Shown here piece after piece: positions 39,511-48,217 of a stretch of DNA of 64,000 nucleotides (its first letter is position 1; every line of letters begins with the position of its first letter). The stretch comes from an uncultured Pseudoflavonifractor sp. (GTDB lineage: Bacteria; Bacillota; Clostridia; Oscillospirales; Oscillospiraceae). The DNA is taken from assembly GCA_947644625.1 (NCBI GenBank), contig CANRZY010000001.1:1-64000 (forward strand). The letters run 5' to 3'. The translations under genes were made by a program, and so were the position numbers. The notes beneath the pieces were generated by a model. It was not told the DNA's origin. It made no database searches and saw only the letters and a program-made list of their open reading frames with translations.

Positions 39511-40537
39511 GCTTCAACACCTCCACCATCACATTTTTCTCACTCAAGTAACCAATGGCCTCGGCGACTCTGTCTCCGCTGATAATGGCTACCAGACCGC
39601 CCAGGGGTTGACCGTCGATGATCTCCACATTGCTGAACACAATGCTCACATCCACGTCAAAGCGGCGGGATATCTCGGAGATGGTGGCCTCGCTGGTGTT
39701 GCTTTGGCTGTAGTTGAGCCGGGCCACGATCTCCCCAGTCTTTACGGCCACCAGAGGATCCCCCGCAGCGATAAGCTCGTCGATCTTGCTCAGGTTGGAG
39801 GTGGTGGCGATAAAGGAACGGGTCACCGGCTGCTGGGGATTGGCAAAGACGTCAAACACCGCTCCCTCCTCCACCACATGGCCACCGTCCATCACCGCTA
39901 CCTTGTGGCAGATCTCCTTGACCACTGCCATCTCGTGGGTAATGACCACCACGGTGATCCCTGTCTTTTGATTGATATCCTTAATCAGGCGCAGGATGGA
40001 CTGAGTAGTCTGGGGATCCAGGGCAGAGGTGGCCTCATCACAAAGCAGCACCTTGGGATCGCTGGCCAGGGCCCTTGCAATGGCCACCCGCTGCTTCTGA
40101 CCGCCGGAGAGTTGGGAGGGGTAGGATCCCGCCTTGTCGGGCAGATCCACCAGCTCCAGAAGCTCCTTTACCTTGGCGGCGGTTGCCTCCCTGGAAAGTC
40201 CGGTCCCCTTCAGGGGAAAGGCTACGTTCTCGGCTACGGTGCGGGAGGGCATCAGGTTGAACTGCTGGAAGATCATGCTGATCTTCTTCCGCTCCTGACG
40301 CAGCTCCCGCGACCGCATTCGCGTCAGCTCCCGGCCATCCACCGTCACTGTCCCGGCGGTAGGCTTCTCCAGCAGGTTGATACACCGGACCAGGGTGGAC
40401 TTGCCCGCCCCGGAATAGCCGATGATGCCAAAGATCTCGCCGGGTGCGATATGTAACGTCACATCCTGCACGGCGTGGACTCCGGTGTCCTCGCTGCCAA
40501 AGGTTTTGCTGACATGGTCCAATTTGATCACGTTCAT
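39503..40537 (-). CDS. metN: Methionine ABC transporter ATP-binding protein
   Basis: MNVIKLDHVSKTFGS...GYSGAGKSTLVRCINLLEKPTAG, LSGGQKQRVAIARAL, C-terminal NIL/ACT-like domain. Confidence 0.93.
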   Translation of the reverse strand: MNVIKLDHVSKTFGSEDTGVHAVQDVTLHIAPGEIFGIIGYSGAGKSTLVRCINLLEKPTAGTVTVDGRELTRMRSRELRQERKKISMIFQQFNLMPSRTVAENVAFPLKGTGLSREATAAKVKELLELVDLPDKAGSYPSQLSGGQKQRVAIARALASDPKVLLCDEATSALDPQTTQSILRLIKDINQKTGITVVVITHEMAVVKEICHKVAVMDGGHVVEEGAVFDVFANPQQPVTRSFIATTSNLSKIDELIAAGDPLVAVKTGEIVARLNYSQSNTSEATISEISRRFDVDVSIVFSNVEIIDGQPLGGLVAIISGDRVAEAIGYLSEKNVMVEVLKRG

Positions 40538-40634
40538 TCCCTCTTTCTCAAAGTGGGCTATATGGACAGGACCGGCGGGTACCTTGGCCCTACAACTCAA
40601 TCGGCGCGTCTGGGAGGCCTCGCCCTACAGGGGC

Positions 40635-40670
40635 AAAACAAAAGCGGGAAGCGCTTACGCGCTTCCCGCT
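40635..40670 (-). terminator. Attenuator terminator upstream of metNIQ
   Basis: minus strand AGCGGGAAGCGC-GTAA-GCGCTTCCCGCT (40643-40670) + TTTGTTTT. Confidence 0.88.
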
Positions 40671-40699
40671 TCCTGAAACCAGCCAAAAGCCGTGATTTC

Positions 40700-40792
40700 T
40701 CAGAATTTCCATGCGGAGGCGCGCAAAATCGTGGGCATCGGCATCATCGCCATGTCCATTCCCCGCATCATCATGCCATAACCGTGTGTCAT
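40700..40792 (-). CDS. Met-rich attenuation leader peptide MTHGYGMMMRGMDMAMMPMPTILRASAWKF
   Basis: 30-codon ORF with 9 Met codons; AGGAGG RBS; lies between promoter and terminator of metNIQ. Confidence 0.85.
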   Translation of the reverse strand: MTHGYGMMMRGMDMAMMPMPTILRASAWKF

Positions 40793-40830
40793 GATCGGCG
40801 CGCCTCCTTCCTGAGTGAAATGATTTTTTG

Positions 40831-40862
40831 TTATACTACCATCTCGGTCCTGTTTTGTCAAT
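40831..40862 (-). promoter_or_regulatory. Promoter for leader-metNIQ
   Basis: minus strand TTGACA-AAACAGGACCGAGATGG-TAGTAT (17-bp spacer); coordinates approximate. Confidence 0.75.
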
Positions 40863-40883
40863 AGGAAATTTTCACGCAGGCCT

Positions 40884-42368
40884 TCAACCCTTGGAAATGG
40901 TAAAGATAGCCGTAGGGCCGTCGGCGCCGCCGATGGCCTCCAGAGCGGCCTCCTCCCCCATCTCAGCCGCCATCATTTCCATAAGATCCACCACGTTGGC
41001 CCCGGCGGGAGGCTCGGTGGCGGGAGCGGTCTGACCCTGGGCGTAGCTGCCGCTCATGGTCAGCTCCATGGTCATAAGCCCCGCCGCGTCCATGTGCATC
41101 TCCGCCATCATCTGGTCTTTGTCGTCCATAGAGGTGGTCATATCCATGGAAACGGTCATGCCCTCCTCCTGGGCCTCCATAGCCATACCAATGACATAGG
41201 CCGTCACAGTGTCCTGCTTCATGGTCATGGTAAGGACTAAAGTGACGGTGACGCCGTTCTCCTCCAGCTCCAGCACAGCGGTGTAGTCGTCCTCTTCCTT
41301 CAAAAAGCCCTCATCGGAAACGGCGGCTACCACGTCCTCCACCGTACTCTTCACCGTGTCATAAGCAGCAGTGGAATCGGTAAGAGACAGCGTGGAGAGA
41401 GATTGCTTCACAAGGGCGGTGTAATCCAACTCTTTGGCGGCGGCCATAAGCTGGGTCCAGTCCATTCCCATCTGCTCCATCATAGCGGCCATATCCATCT
41501 TATACCAGTCTTCCCCGTTCATGCCGGCGGCGGCCATAAGTTCCCCCTTCATATTCATGTAAAGGGTCCCCAGGCCCATATCGCCCCGCATGGAAAGGTC
41601 AACGCCCTCATTTTTGAGGGCGTCCAGCATGGCCTCGTCCTCCGCGGACAGGCTTACCTCCTCCCCGGTCAGCAGAGATACGCTCTTGATAAGCTGGGAA
41701 AGATCCATTTTCATGTTCATATCCATGCTGAGCTTCGCGCTGTCCTGCATCGTGCCCTCCAGAGAGCCGTTCAGGGTCATGGGCATGGCCATCATGGTCA
41801 TGTTGGCATCAAAGTCGGCCTTCATATCCCAAACGCCTTCGTTATACTTTTTGGAGTAGTCCATCAGCTTCTCCAGATAGGTGAAGCTCTTGCCCTCCAG
41901 AGCGTTGTCCACCACCTTGTCGGTATCCACGATGATGGCGGTGGACCTCGCCTGGTCCCAGCCCACAGCGCAGCCAAAGGCCTGGGCTGCAAAGCGGACA
42001 GGGACATAGGTCCGCCAGGTGGCGGAGTCCACATAGGGAGCCACATCCATAGTGATGGGGGTGGTTGTCTCCCCTTCGGTAACGGTGGCAGTGGCCTCGT
42101 TCAGGGTCATAGTGAGGGTCTTGCCGTTCCTGGCGGCGGTAATAACGCTTCCCTCGCTGGAGACCTCCGCGCCCATGGCCTCAAAGACGGCCCGGAAGGG
42201 CAGGAAGGTGCGCTGGTCCCTCACCTGGGGCACAGCGTCGGTAAAGCTCAGGGGAGCGCCGTCCAACTGGACGGTGATTGCCGTCTCCCCGGCGGCCAGG
42301 GCGGCGGTGGCGCCCAGCAAAGCCCCGGCCATGCCCAGGGCCAACAGCCAACGGATCGTTTTTTTCAT
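40884..42368 (-). CDS. Secreted stalk-domain (copper amine oxidase N-terminal-like) protein with IGGADGPTAIF C-terminal tail
   Basis: signal peptide MKKTIRWLLALGMAGALLGATAALAAG; TFLPFRAVFEAMGAEV and YVPVRFAAQAFGCAVGWD repeats; C-term EAIGGADGPTAIFTISKG. Confidence 0.8.
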   Translation of the reverse strand: MKKTIRWLLALGMAGALLGATAALAAGETAITVQLDGAPLSFTDAVPQVRDQRTFLPFRAVFEAMGAEVSSEGSVITAARNGKTLTMTLNEATATVTEGETTTPITMDVAPYVDSATWRTYVPVRFAAQAFGCAVGWDQARSTAIIVDTDKVVDNALEGKSFTYLEKLMDYSKKYNEGVWDMKADFDANMTMMAMPMTLNGSLEGTMQDSAKLSMDMNMKMDLSQLIKSVSLLTGEEVSLSAEDEAMLDALKNEGVDLSMRGDMGLGTLYMNMKGELMAAAGMNGEDWYKMDMAAMMEQMGMDWTQLMAAAKELDYTALVKQSLSTLSLTDSTAAYDTVKSTVEDVVAAVSDEGFLKEEDDYTAVLELEENGVTVTLVLTMTMKQDTVTAYVIGMAMEAQEEGMTVSMDMTTSMDDKDQMMAEMHMDAAGLMTMELTMSGSYAQGQTAPATEPPAGANVVDLMEMMAAEMGEEAALEAIGGADGPTAIFTISKG

Positions 42369-42545
42369 AAGGATCCCTCCTGTGGTTCATAAGATACCGC
42401 CATTATAGACCCTTCTTCCTTGAAATGCAAGAAAGGGAAGGATATACCAGGAGAATTGTCCTTTTTGAACAAAAAGGACATCCCGCCCCAGGGGGCGGGT
42501 ACCGCCGGGGATCTTCGCCCAATGGATTGCAATTTTTGGAAAAGC

Positions 42546-42575
42546 AGTGTAAAATAATATAATCTGTTTTACACT
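42546..42575 (+). promoter_or_regulatory. Palindrome overlapping the -10 element of the PNP gene
   Basis: AGTGTAAAA-TAATATAATCTG-TTTTACACT, 9-bp perfect arms; coordinates +/-1. Confidence 0.65.
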
Positions 42576-42596
42576 TTGGAAAGGACGGTCCCTCCT

Positions 42597-43421
42597 ATGA
42601 GCCATTCCTTCGCCCAGTATCAGGAAAGCGCCAACTACATTTCCTCCCGCCTCAAGGGCTTTGTCCCAGATATCGCCATGGTCCTGGGCTCCGGTCTGGG
42701 CTTTTTGGGAGATGAGGTGGAAAGCCCTGCCGTCATTCCCTATGGGGACATTCCCCATTTTAAGGTCTCCACTGCTCCCGGCCACGCCGGACAGTTGGTG
42801 TGTGGAACTCTCTCCGGCAAAAAGGTAGCCGTCATGCAGGGCCGAATGCACCATTATGAGGGTTACTCCTTTGAGGAGGTCAGCTACGCCGTCCGGGTAT
42901 TGAAGCTGGTAGGCTGCTCCACGCTTCTTCTCACCAACGCCGCCGGGTGCGTCAACAGGGATTGGAACGTGGGCGATATCATGCTCATCACCGACCACAT
43001 CAAGTTCTTTTTGGAATCTCCCCTCCGGGGAGAGAACCTTCCCCAGTTCGGCCCCCGCTTCCCCGACATGTCCCACGTCTACACTCCCGCCCTTCAGACC
43101 GCAGCCCGTCAAAGCGCAAAGGAGCTGGGTCTTCCCTTGCGGGAGGGGGTGTACTGCTACTTTCCTGGCCCCCAGTTTGAGACCCCGGCGGAGGTCCGTG
43201 CCGCCCGGATCCTGGGCGCCGACGCGGTGGGCATGTCCACCGCTCCCGAAGCCATCACCGCCGCCCACGCGGGGATGAACGTGCTGGGCTTTACCCTTCT
43301 TTCCAACATGGCTGCCGGGATCCTGGACCAACCCCTTTCCGGGGAGGAGGTCAACGCCACGGCGGAGCGGAGTAAAGGAAAATTCTCCCAGCTTATTTTA
43401 AAGTGTCTGGAAAAGATATAG
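42597..43421 (+). CDS. Purine-nucleoside phosphorylase
   Basis: IAMVLGSGLGFLGDEV, HYEGYSFEEV, LLLTNAAGCVN, MSTAPEAITAAHAGMNVLGFTLLSNMAAG. Confidence 0.93.
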   Translation: MSHSFAQYQESANYISSRLKGFVPDIAMVLGSGLGFLGDEVESPAVIPYGDIPHFKVSTAPGHAGQLVCGTLSGKKVAVMQGRMHHYEGYSFEEVSYAVRVLKLVGCSTLLLTNAAGCVNRDWNVGDIMLITDHIKFFLESPLRGENLPQFGPRFPDMSHVYTPALQTAARQSAKELGLPLREGVYCYFPGPQFETPAEVRAARILGADAVGMSTAPEAITAAHAGMNVLGFTLLSNMAAGILDQPLSGEEVNATAERSKGKFSQLILKCLEKI

Positions 43422-43470
43422 GATTATATAAACCGACATCCCCTATACCTTCCTTTCCAAAGGAGTTTAT

Positions 43471-44769
43471 ATGAATATCCTCTTTCAAAACGTTACCGCC
43501 CTGCTGATGGATCCGGCCCGGACCGTTCTTTCCAACGCCTATATAGCGGTGGAGAAGGGCCGGATCGCCTCGGTGGGGACCGAAAAGCCTGCCGGATGCT
43601 TTGACCGGACCATCGACGGCAAGGGCGGGATCCTGATGCCTGGCCTTGTCAACTGCCACGCCCACACCGCCATGACCGCCATGCGGGGATACGGGGACGG
43701 CCACGACCTGCACGCTTGGCTCCATGACTATATTTTTCCCGTAGAGGCCCGTTGGGACGACCGGGCTATCCGCGCCTGCACCGACCTGGGACTCATGGAG
43801 ATGATCGCCTCGGGCACTACCTGCCTTGCCGATATGTATATGCGCATGAATACCGTGGGACAGGCTATGGCCGACGCGGGCATTTCCGCCAACCTCTGCA
43901 ACGGCGCCATTTTCTTTGGCGAGGAATTCTCCCCCGCCGCCTGTGACGACTGCCGGAAGCAGGAGGAGCTTTTCTCCGCCTGGCACGGCTATGACGACGG
44001 TCGCATTCAGGTGGACGCCGCCCTCCACGCCGAATATACCTCCACCCCCGCCCTGTGGGATTGGATCGCCGACTTTGCCAAGAGCCGCGGCCTTGGTATG
44101 CACGTCCACATCTCTGAGACCCGGAAGGAGCACGGGGAATGCAAGGCCCACTGGGGCAAGACCCCCATAGAGGCTCTGGCGGAACGGGGCGTTTTTGACG
44201 TTCGGGCCATTGCCGCCCACTGTGTTTTTACCGAGCCTGAGGATTGGGCCATTATGGCCCAAAAGGGGATCTCCGCCGTCCACAATCCCGCCTCCAACCT
44301 GAAGCTGGGCTCCGGGGTGGCCCCGGTGGGACAGCTTTTAAAGGCGGGAGTCAACGTGGCCCTGGGCACCGACGGGGTATCCTCCAATAACTGCACCGAT
44401 CTTTTTGAAGACATGAAGCTGACGGTCCTCCTCCAGAACGGAGTCCATGAGGATCCTTTGGCTCTCGCTGCATGGGACGCGCTGGAAATGGGCACCATCC
44501 ATGGTGCAAGGGCCTTGGGCCGGGAGGCGGGAGCCATTGCTCCGGGACTTTGGGCCGACCTCATCCTTCTGGATCCTGACGCGGTCAACCTGATCCCCTG
44601 CCATGACGCGGCCAACAACATCGTCTACTCCGCCCATGGCTCCAATGTGAGATTGAATATGTGCCGGGGCAGGGTCATATATGAACAGGGGGAGTTTCTT
44701 ACCATTGACAGGGAAAAGACCCTGGCCGAGGTGAGGGGCTACGCCATCCCGCTACTGTTCGGAAAATGA
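43471..44769 (+). CDS. mtaD: Amidohydrolase, 5-methylthioadenosine/S-adenosylhomocysteine deaminase family
   Basis: LMPGLVNCHAHTAMTAMRGYGD, MHVHISET, GTDGVSSNNCTDLFEDM. Confidence 0.88.
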   Translation: MNILFQNVTALLMDPARTVLSNAYIAVEKGRIASVGTEKPAGCFDRTIDGKGGILMPGLVNCHAHTAMTAMRGYGDGHDLHAWLHDYIFPVEARWDDRAIRACTDLGLMEMIASGTTCLADMYMRMNTVGQAMADAGISANLCNGAIFFGEEFSPAACDDCRKQEELFSAWHGYDDGRIQVDAALHAEYTSTPALWDWIADFAKSRGLGMHVHISETRKEHGECKAHWGKTPIEALAERGVFDVRAIAAHCVFTEPEDWAIMAQKGISAVHNPASNLKLGSGVAPVGQLLKAGVNVALGTDGVSSNNCTDLFEDMKLTVLLQNGVHEDPLALAAWDALEMGTIHGARALGREAGAIAPGLWADLILLDPDAVNLIPCHDAANNIVYSAHGSNVRLNMCRGRVIYEQGEFLTIDREKTLAEVRGYAIPLLFGK

Positions 44770-44822
44770 AAGCAGGGCCGGATGATCCATCCGGCCAAAT
44801 CGTCCCAGGAAAGGCTGTGGAA

Positions 44823-46460
44823 ATGTTGTCTGAATCCCAAAAAAAGAGCACCTTCTTTGGGGGAGCCGCCATTCTGGCGGTGAGCTCCATCCTGGTAAAG
44901 GTCATCGGCGCCATCTACCGGATCCCCCTGGGCCGGATCCTTCCCGACGACGTGATGGGAGATTATAACGCCGCCTACAATATCTATAATCTCTTTCTCA
45001 CCATCTCCACCGCAGGACTGCCTGTGGCCCTCAGCAAGTCTATCTCCGAGGCCAACGCTCTGGGCCGGAAGAACCAGGTGGAACGCACCTTCCGGGTGGC
45101 CCTTACCACCTTTCTCACCCTGGGACTTATCAGCTTTTTCTGCATGACCGTGCTGGCCGCCCCCCTGGCCCAGCACGCCATCAGCAACCCCAAGGCGGTG
45201 AACTGTATCATCGCCCTGGCCCCCTCGGTGCTGTGCGTATGTATCATGTCCGCTTTCCGGGGCTATTTCCAGGGGCATTTCAATATGGTCCCCACCGGAG
45301 TATCCCAGATCATTGAGGCGGGCTCCAAGCTGCTGGTGGGCCTTGCCCTGGCCGTATTTTTTATGAAGCAATTCGGGGAATTTTACGGCTCGGTGGGCGC
45401 CATTATCGGCGTCTCCTTCGGAAGCGTTGTGGCTCTTCTTTTCATTATCGTCCTCTACTTCCGCCAGCGCAGCCGCTCCCGCCAGGAGCGCTCCGGGGAT
45501 CAGCCGGATCCTTCGGGGACCATCTTTGCCAATCTGATGCGCCTAGCCATCCCCATCACCTTGGGCTCGGCAGCCACCTCCATCGTCACCCTGATCGATA
45601 CCAAGCTGGTCAACAGCCAGCTTACCACCGTATTTCAGAAGGTGGACGGCCTTCTTTTGAATCCCGACGGCACCGGTCCCGCCCTGGACGCCGCCAGGAG
45701 CCTTTACGGGATCTACTCCAAGACCATGTCCATCTATAACCTCCCCTTCTCCATGATGGTCCCCCTCACCGCCTGCATCATTCCCGCCGTGTCCGCCGCT
45801 CTGACCCGCCGGGACCGGAAGGAGGCCCAACTGGTCAGTGAGTCCGCCCTGCGGATCGGCCTTTTGGTGGCCCTTCCCATGGGCATGGGACTCTTTGCCC
45901 TGGGCGGGCCCATCATGGGCTTCCTCTTCCCCGCCATTGACGTGGACATTGCCGGGCCCCTTCTCTCCGTGCTGGGTCTTGCCTCCATTTTCGTAGCGCT
46001 TCAGCTCCTTTGCAACTCTATTCTTCAGGCCAACAACATGGTCAATCTTCCCATTGTGGCCGTGGTGATCGGCGGGATCGTCAAAATCATTGTCAACTAT
46101 ATTCTGGTGGGCAACCCGGAGATCCGTATCAACGGCGCTCCCGTAGGCACCCTTTGCTGCTTCATTGTGGTGGATCTGCTGGAGATCCTTATTATCCGCC
46201 GGGCCATCCCCAAGCCCCCCAGCGTCCTCCGGGCCGCCGCCAAGCCCCTTCTGGCCTCCCTGGTCATGGGCGCCGCCGCCTGGGCCTCTTACGGGCTTTT
46301 CCACCGTTTCCTGGGCAACTCCCTGTCCACTGTGGGGGCCATCGGCATTGGCGTTGTAGTCTACACCGTTCTTGTTCTGGCCCTGCGCACCATTACAAAA
46401 GAGGATCTGGCCCTTATGCCCAAGGGAGATAAGATCGGCAGGATCCTTCACATAGGGTAA
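44823..46460 (+). CDS. Polysaccharide flippase, YabM/SpoVB-like MATE family
   Basis: FFGGAAILAVSSILVKVIGAIYRIPLGRILPDDVMGDYNAAYNIYN. Confidence 0.85.
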   Translation: MLSESQKKSTFFGGAAILAVSSILVKVIGAIYRIPLGRILPDDVMGDYNAAYNIYNLFLTISTAGLPVALSKSISEANALGRKNQVERTFRVALTTFLTLGLISFFCMTVLAAPLAQHAISNPKAVNCIIALAPSVLCVCIMSAFRGYFQGHFNMVPTGVSQIIEAGSKLLVGLALAVFFMKQFGEFYGSVGAIIGVSFGSVVALLFIIVLYFRQRSRSRQERSGDQPDPSGTIFANLMRLAIPITLGSAATSIVTLIDTKLVNSQLTTVFQKVDGLLLNPDGTGPALDAARSLYGIYSKTMSIYNLPFSMMVPLTACIIPAVSAALTRRDRKEAQLVSESALRIGLLVALPMGMGLFALGGPIMGFLFPAIDVDIAGPLLSVLGLASIFVALQLLCNSILQANNMVNLPIVAVVIGGIVKIIVNYILVGNPEIRINGAPVGTLCCFIVVDLLEILIIRRAIPKPPSVLRAAAKPLLASLVMGAAAWASYGLFHRFLGNSLSTVGAIGIGVVVYTVLVLALRTITKEDLALMPKGDKIGRILHIG

Positions 46461-46559
46461 CATAACTCCGCCTTTTGCCAATGTTATGGTAACAAAGGCA
46501 AAAAATTCAGTAATTTCAAGGGTTTTTTCCGAAAAAACCCTTGCAGTTGGAGGCAAAAT

Positions 46560-47348
46560 ATGATAGATTTTGTAAGGAAAAATTCCTATGACCTGAAGGA
46601 CCTGGAGAAAATCGTCTCCATCCTCCGCGCTCCGGGGGGGTGCCCCTGGGATGCCGAGCAGGATCACAAAAGCCTGCGCCGGGCCCTGCTGGAGGAAAGC
46701 TGTGAGGTCATTGAGGCCATCAATGAAGAGGACCCCGATCATTTGAAGGAAGAGTTGGGCGACGTGCTTCTCCAGGTGGTCTTTCACGCCGACATCGAGC
46801 GGGAGGAAGGCCGTTTTGACCTGAACGCTGTAGCCGACGGGGTCTCCAAAAAGCTGATCTTCCGCCACCCCCATGTTTTTGGGGATGTGGAGGTAGCAGA
46901 CAGCGCGGAAGTGCTGGTAAACTGGGACGCTTTGAAGCGGCAGGAAAAGGATCAGGAGACCTACACCGACACCCTTACCGCCGTGGCAAAGTCCCTCCCC
47001 GCCCTGTGGCGGGCGGAGAAGGTGCAGAAAAAGGCGAAAAAGGCCGGTTTCGACTGGCCGGACTGTACCGGTGCGGTGGACAAGCTGTCTGAGGAATTGG
47101 ACGAGCTGAAGGAGGCTATTGCCCAGGGGAGCAACATGGAGGAAGAACTGGGCGACCTTCTTTTCTCCGTGGTCAACGTCTCCCGGTTCCTGAAGGCTGA
47201 CCCAGAAGAAGCCCTGAACACCGCCACCGAGAAGTTTATTTCCCGCTTCGCCAAAGTGGAACGAATGGCTCTCAGCCAGGGAAAGGATATGGCCCAAATG
47301 TCCTTGGAGGAGCTGGACAAGCTCTGGGAGCAGGCAAAGCTGACTTAA
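46560..47348 (+). CDS. mazG: Nucleoside triphosphate pyrophosphohydrolase MazG
   Basis: LRAPGGCPWDAEQDHKSLRRALLEESCEVIEAI, ELGDVLLQVVFHADIE. Confidence 0.95.
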   Translation: MIDFVRKNSYDLKDLEKIVSILRAPGGCPWDAEQDHKSLRRALLEESCEVIEAINEEDPDHLKEELGDVLLQVVFHADIEREEGRFDLNAVADGVSKKLIFRHPHVFGDVEVADSAEVLVNWDALKRQEKDQETYTDTLTAVAKSLPALWRAEKVQKKAKKAGFDWPDCTGAVDKLSEELDELKEAIAQGSNMEEELGDLLFSVVNVSRFLKADPEEALNTATEKFISRFAKVERMALSQGKDMAQMSLEELDKLWEQAKLT

Positions 47349-47411
47349 CGGCCAAACGGCCTTAAGTATATTTGGTGGAATACCGCCGAGAAAAAATAGG
47401 AGGAAACAACA

Positions 47412-47687
47412 ATGAACAAAGCTGAACTCATCAACGCCGCCGCCGACAAGGCCGGCCTGTCCAAGAAGGACACTGAGACTGCCGTCAACGCCATGATCGA
47501 CGTGATCACCAAGGCCCTGGCCGACGGTGACAAGGTCCAGCTGGTCGGTTTTGGCTCTTTTGAGGTCCGCAGCCGCGCCGCTCGCGTGGGCCGCAACCCC
47601 AAGACCAAGGAGACCATCAATATTGCCGCTTCCAAGGTCCCCGCTTTCAAGCCCGGCAAGGCTCTGAAGGACATCGTGGCCGGCTAA
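47412..47687 (+). CDS. hup: HU family DNA-binding protein
   Basis: [52 protein letters not shown]. Confidence 0.97.
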   Translation: MNKAELINAAADKAGLSKKDTETAVNAMIDVITKALADGDKVQLVGFGSFEVRSRAARVGRNPKTKETINIAASKVPAFKPGKALKDIVAG

Positions 47688-47705
47688 GCGCTTTTCTTTT
47701 CACGC

Positions 47706-47738
47706 AGAACGGCTCCGGGAAACCGGGGCCGTTTTTGT
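47706..47738 (+). terminator. Terminator after hup
   Basis: aacggctccggg-aaa-ccggggccgttttt. Confidence 0.7.
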
Positions 47739-47768
47739 TCCAATTCCCTTTTCAGGAGGTAGCTTTGT

Positions 47769-48011
47769 ATGCGGCTTGACAAGTGGCTCAAGAATTCCCG
47801 CTTAATCAAACGGCGCTCCATCGCCAACGAGGCCTGCGACGCGGGTAAGGTCACCGTGGGCGGCCGGGTGGTCAAAGCCTCCTACGAGGTAAAGCCCGGA
47901 GACGTGCTGGAGCTGAAATTCGGCGAACGCCTCACCCGTGTCAGGGTCCTCTCCGTCCAGGAGATCGTAGGCAAAGCCGACGCCGCGGAGATGTATGAAG
48001 AGGTGCGGTAA
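47769..48011 (+). CDS. rqcP: S4-domain RNA-binding protein (RqcP/YabO family)
   Basis: MRLDKWLKNSRLIKRRSIANEACDAGKVTVGGRVVKASYEVKPGD; next to yabM/mazG as in Bacilli. Confidence 0.88.
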   Translation: MRLDKWLKNSRLIKRRSIANEACDAGKVTVGGRVVKASYEVKPGDVLELKFGERLTRVRVLSVQEIVGKADAAEMYEEVR

Positions 48012-48029
48012 ATGGGAATTTATGGCGGG

Positions 48030-48110
48030 AGGTGCAAGCGGGCCGGTTTAGAACCGGCCCCTACGAAAGGAGTACGGTATGTAGGGGCGGGTTCCAAACC
48101 CGCCCGCCCA
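48030..48110. repeat. Pair of GTAGGGG/CCCCTAC-type palindromes
   Basis: GGGCCGGTT-TAG-AACCGGCCCCTAC and TGTAGGGGCGGGTT-CCA-AACCCGCCC. Confidence 0.65.
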
Positions 48111-48160
48111 GGCATGGGACCACCCACCTATAAATTTTTATTTTCCCCTCATTTCACAAA

Positions 48161-48200
48161 ACGGTCCCCCTGTCCAAACCAGGACAGGGGGACTGCATTT
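48161..48200 (-). terminator. Terminator hairpin of the reductase gene
   Basis: gtccccctgtcc-aaacc-aggacagggggac. Confidence 0.75.
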
Positions 48201-48217
48201 TTATTCCTTCCGCTTGC

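Noticed and set aside
45543-47297. 584-aa ORF antisense to mazG and the MATE gene
   Set aside because: Spans two real genes in antisense; composition typical of antisense artefacts.
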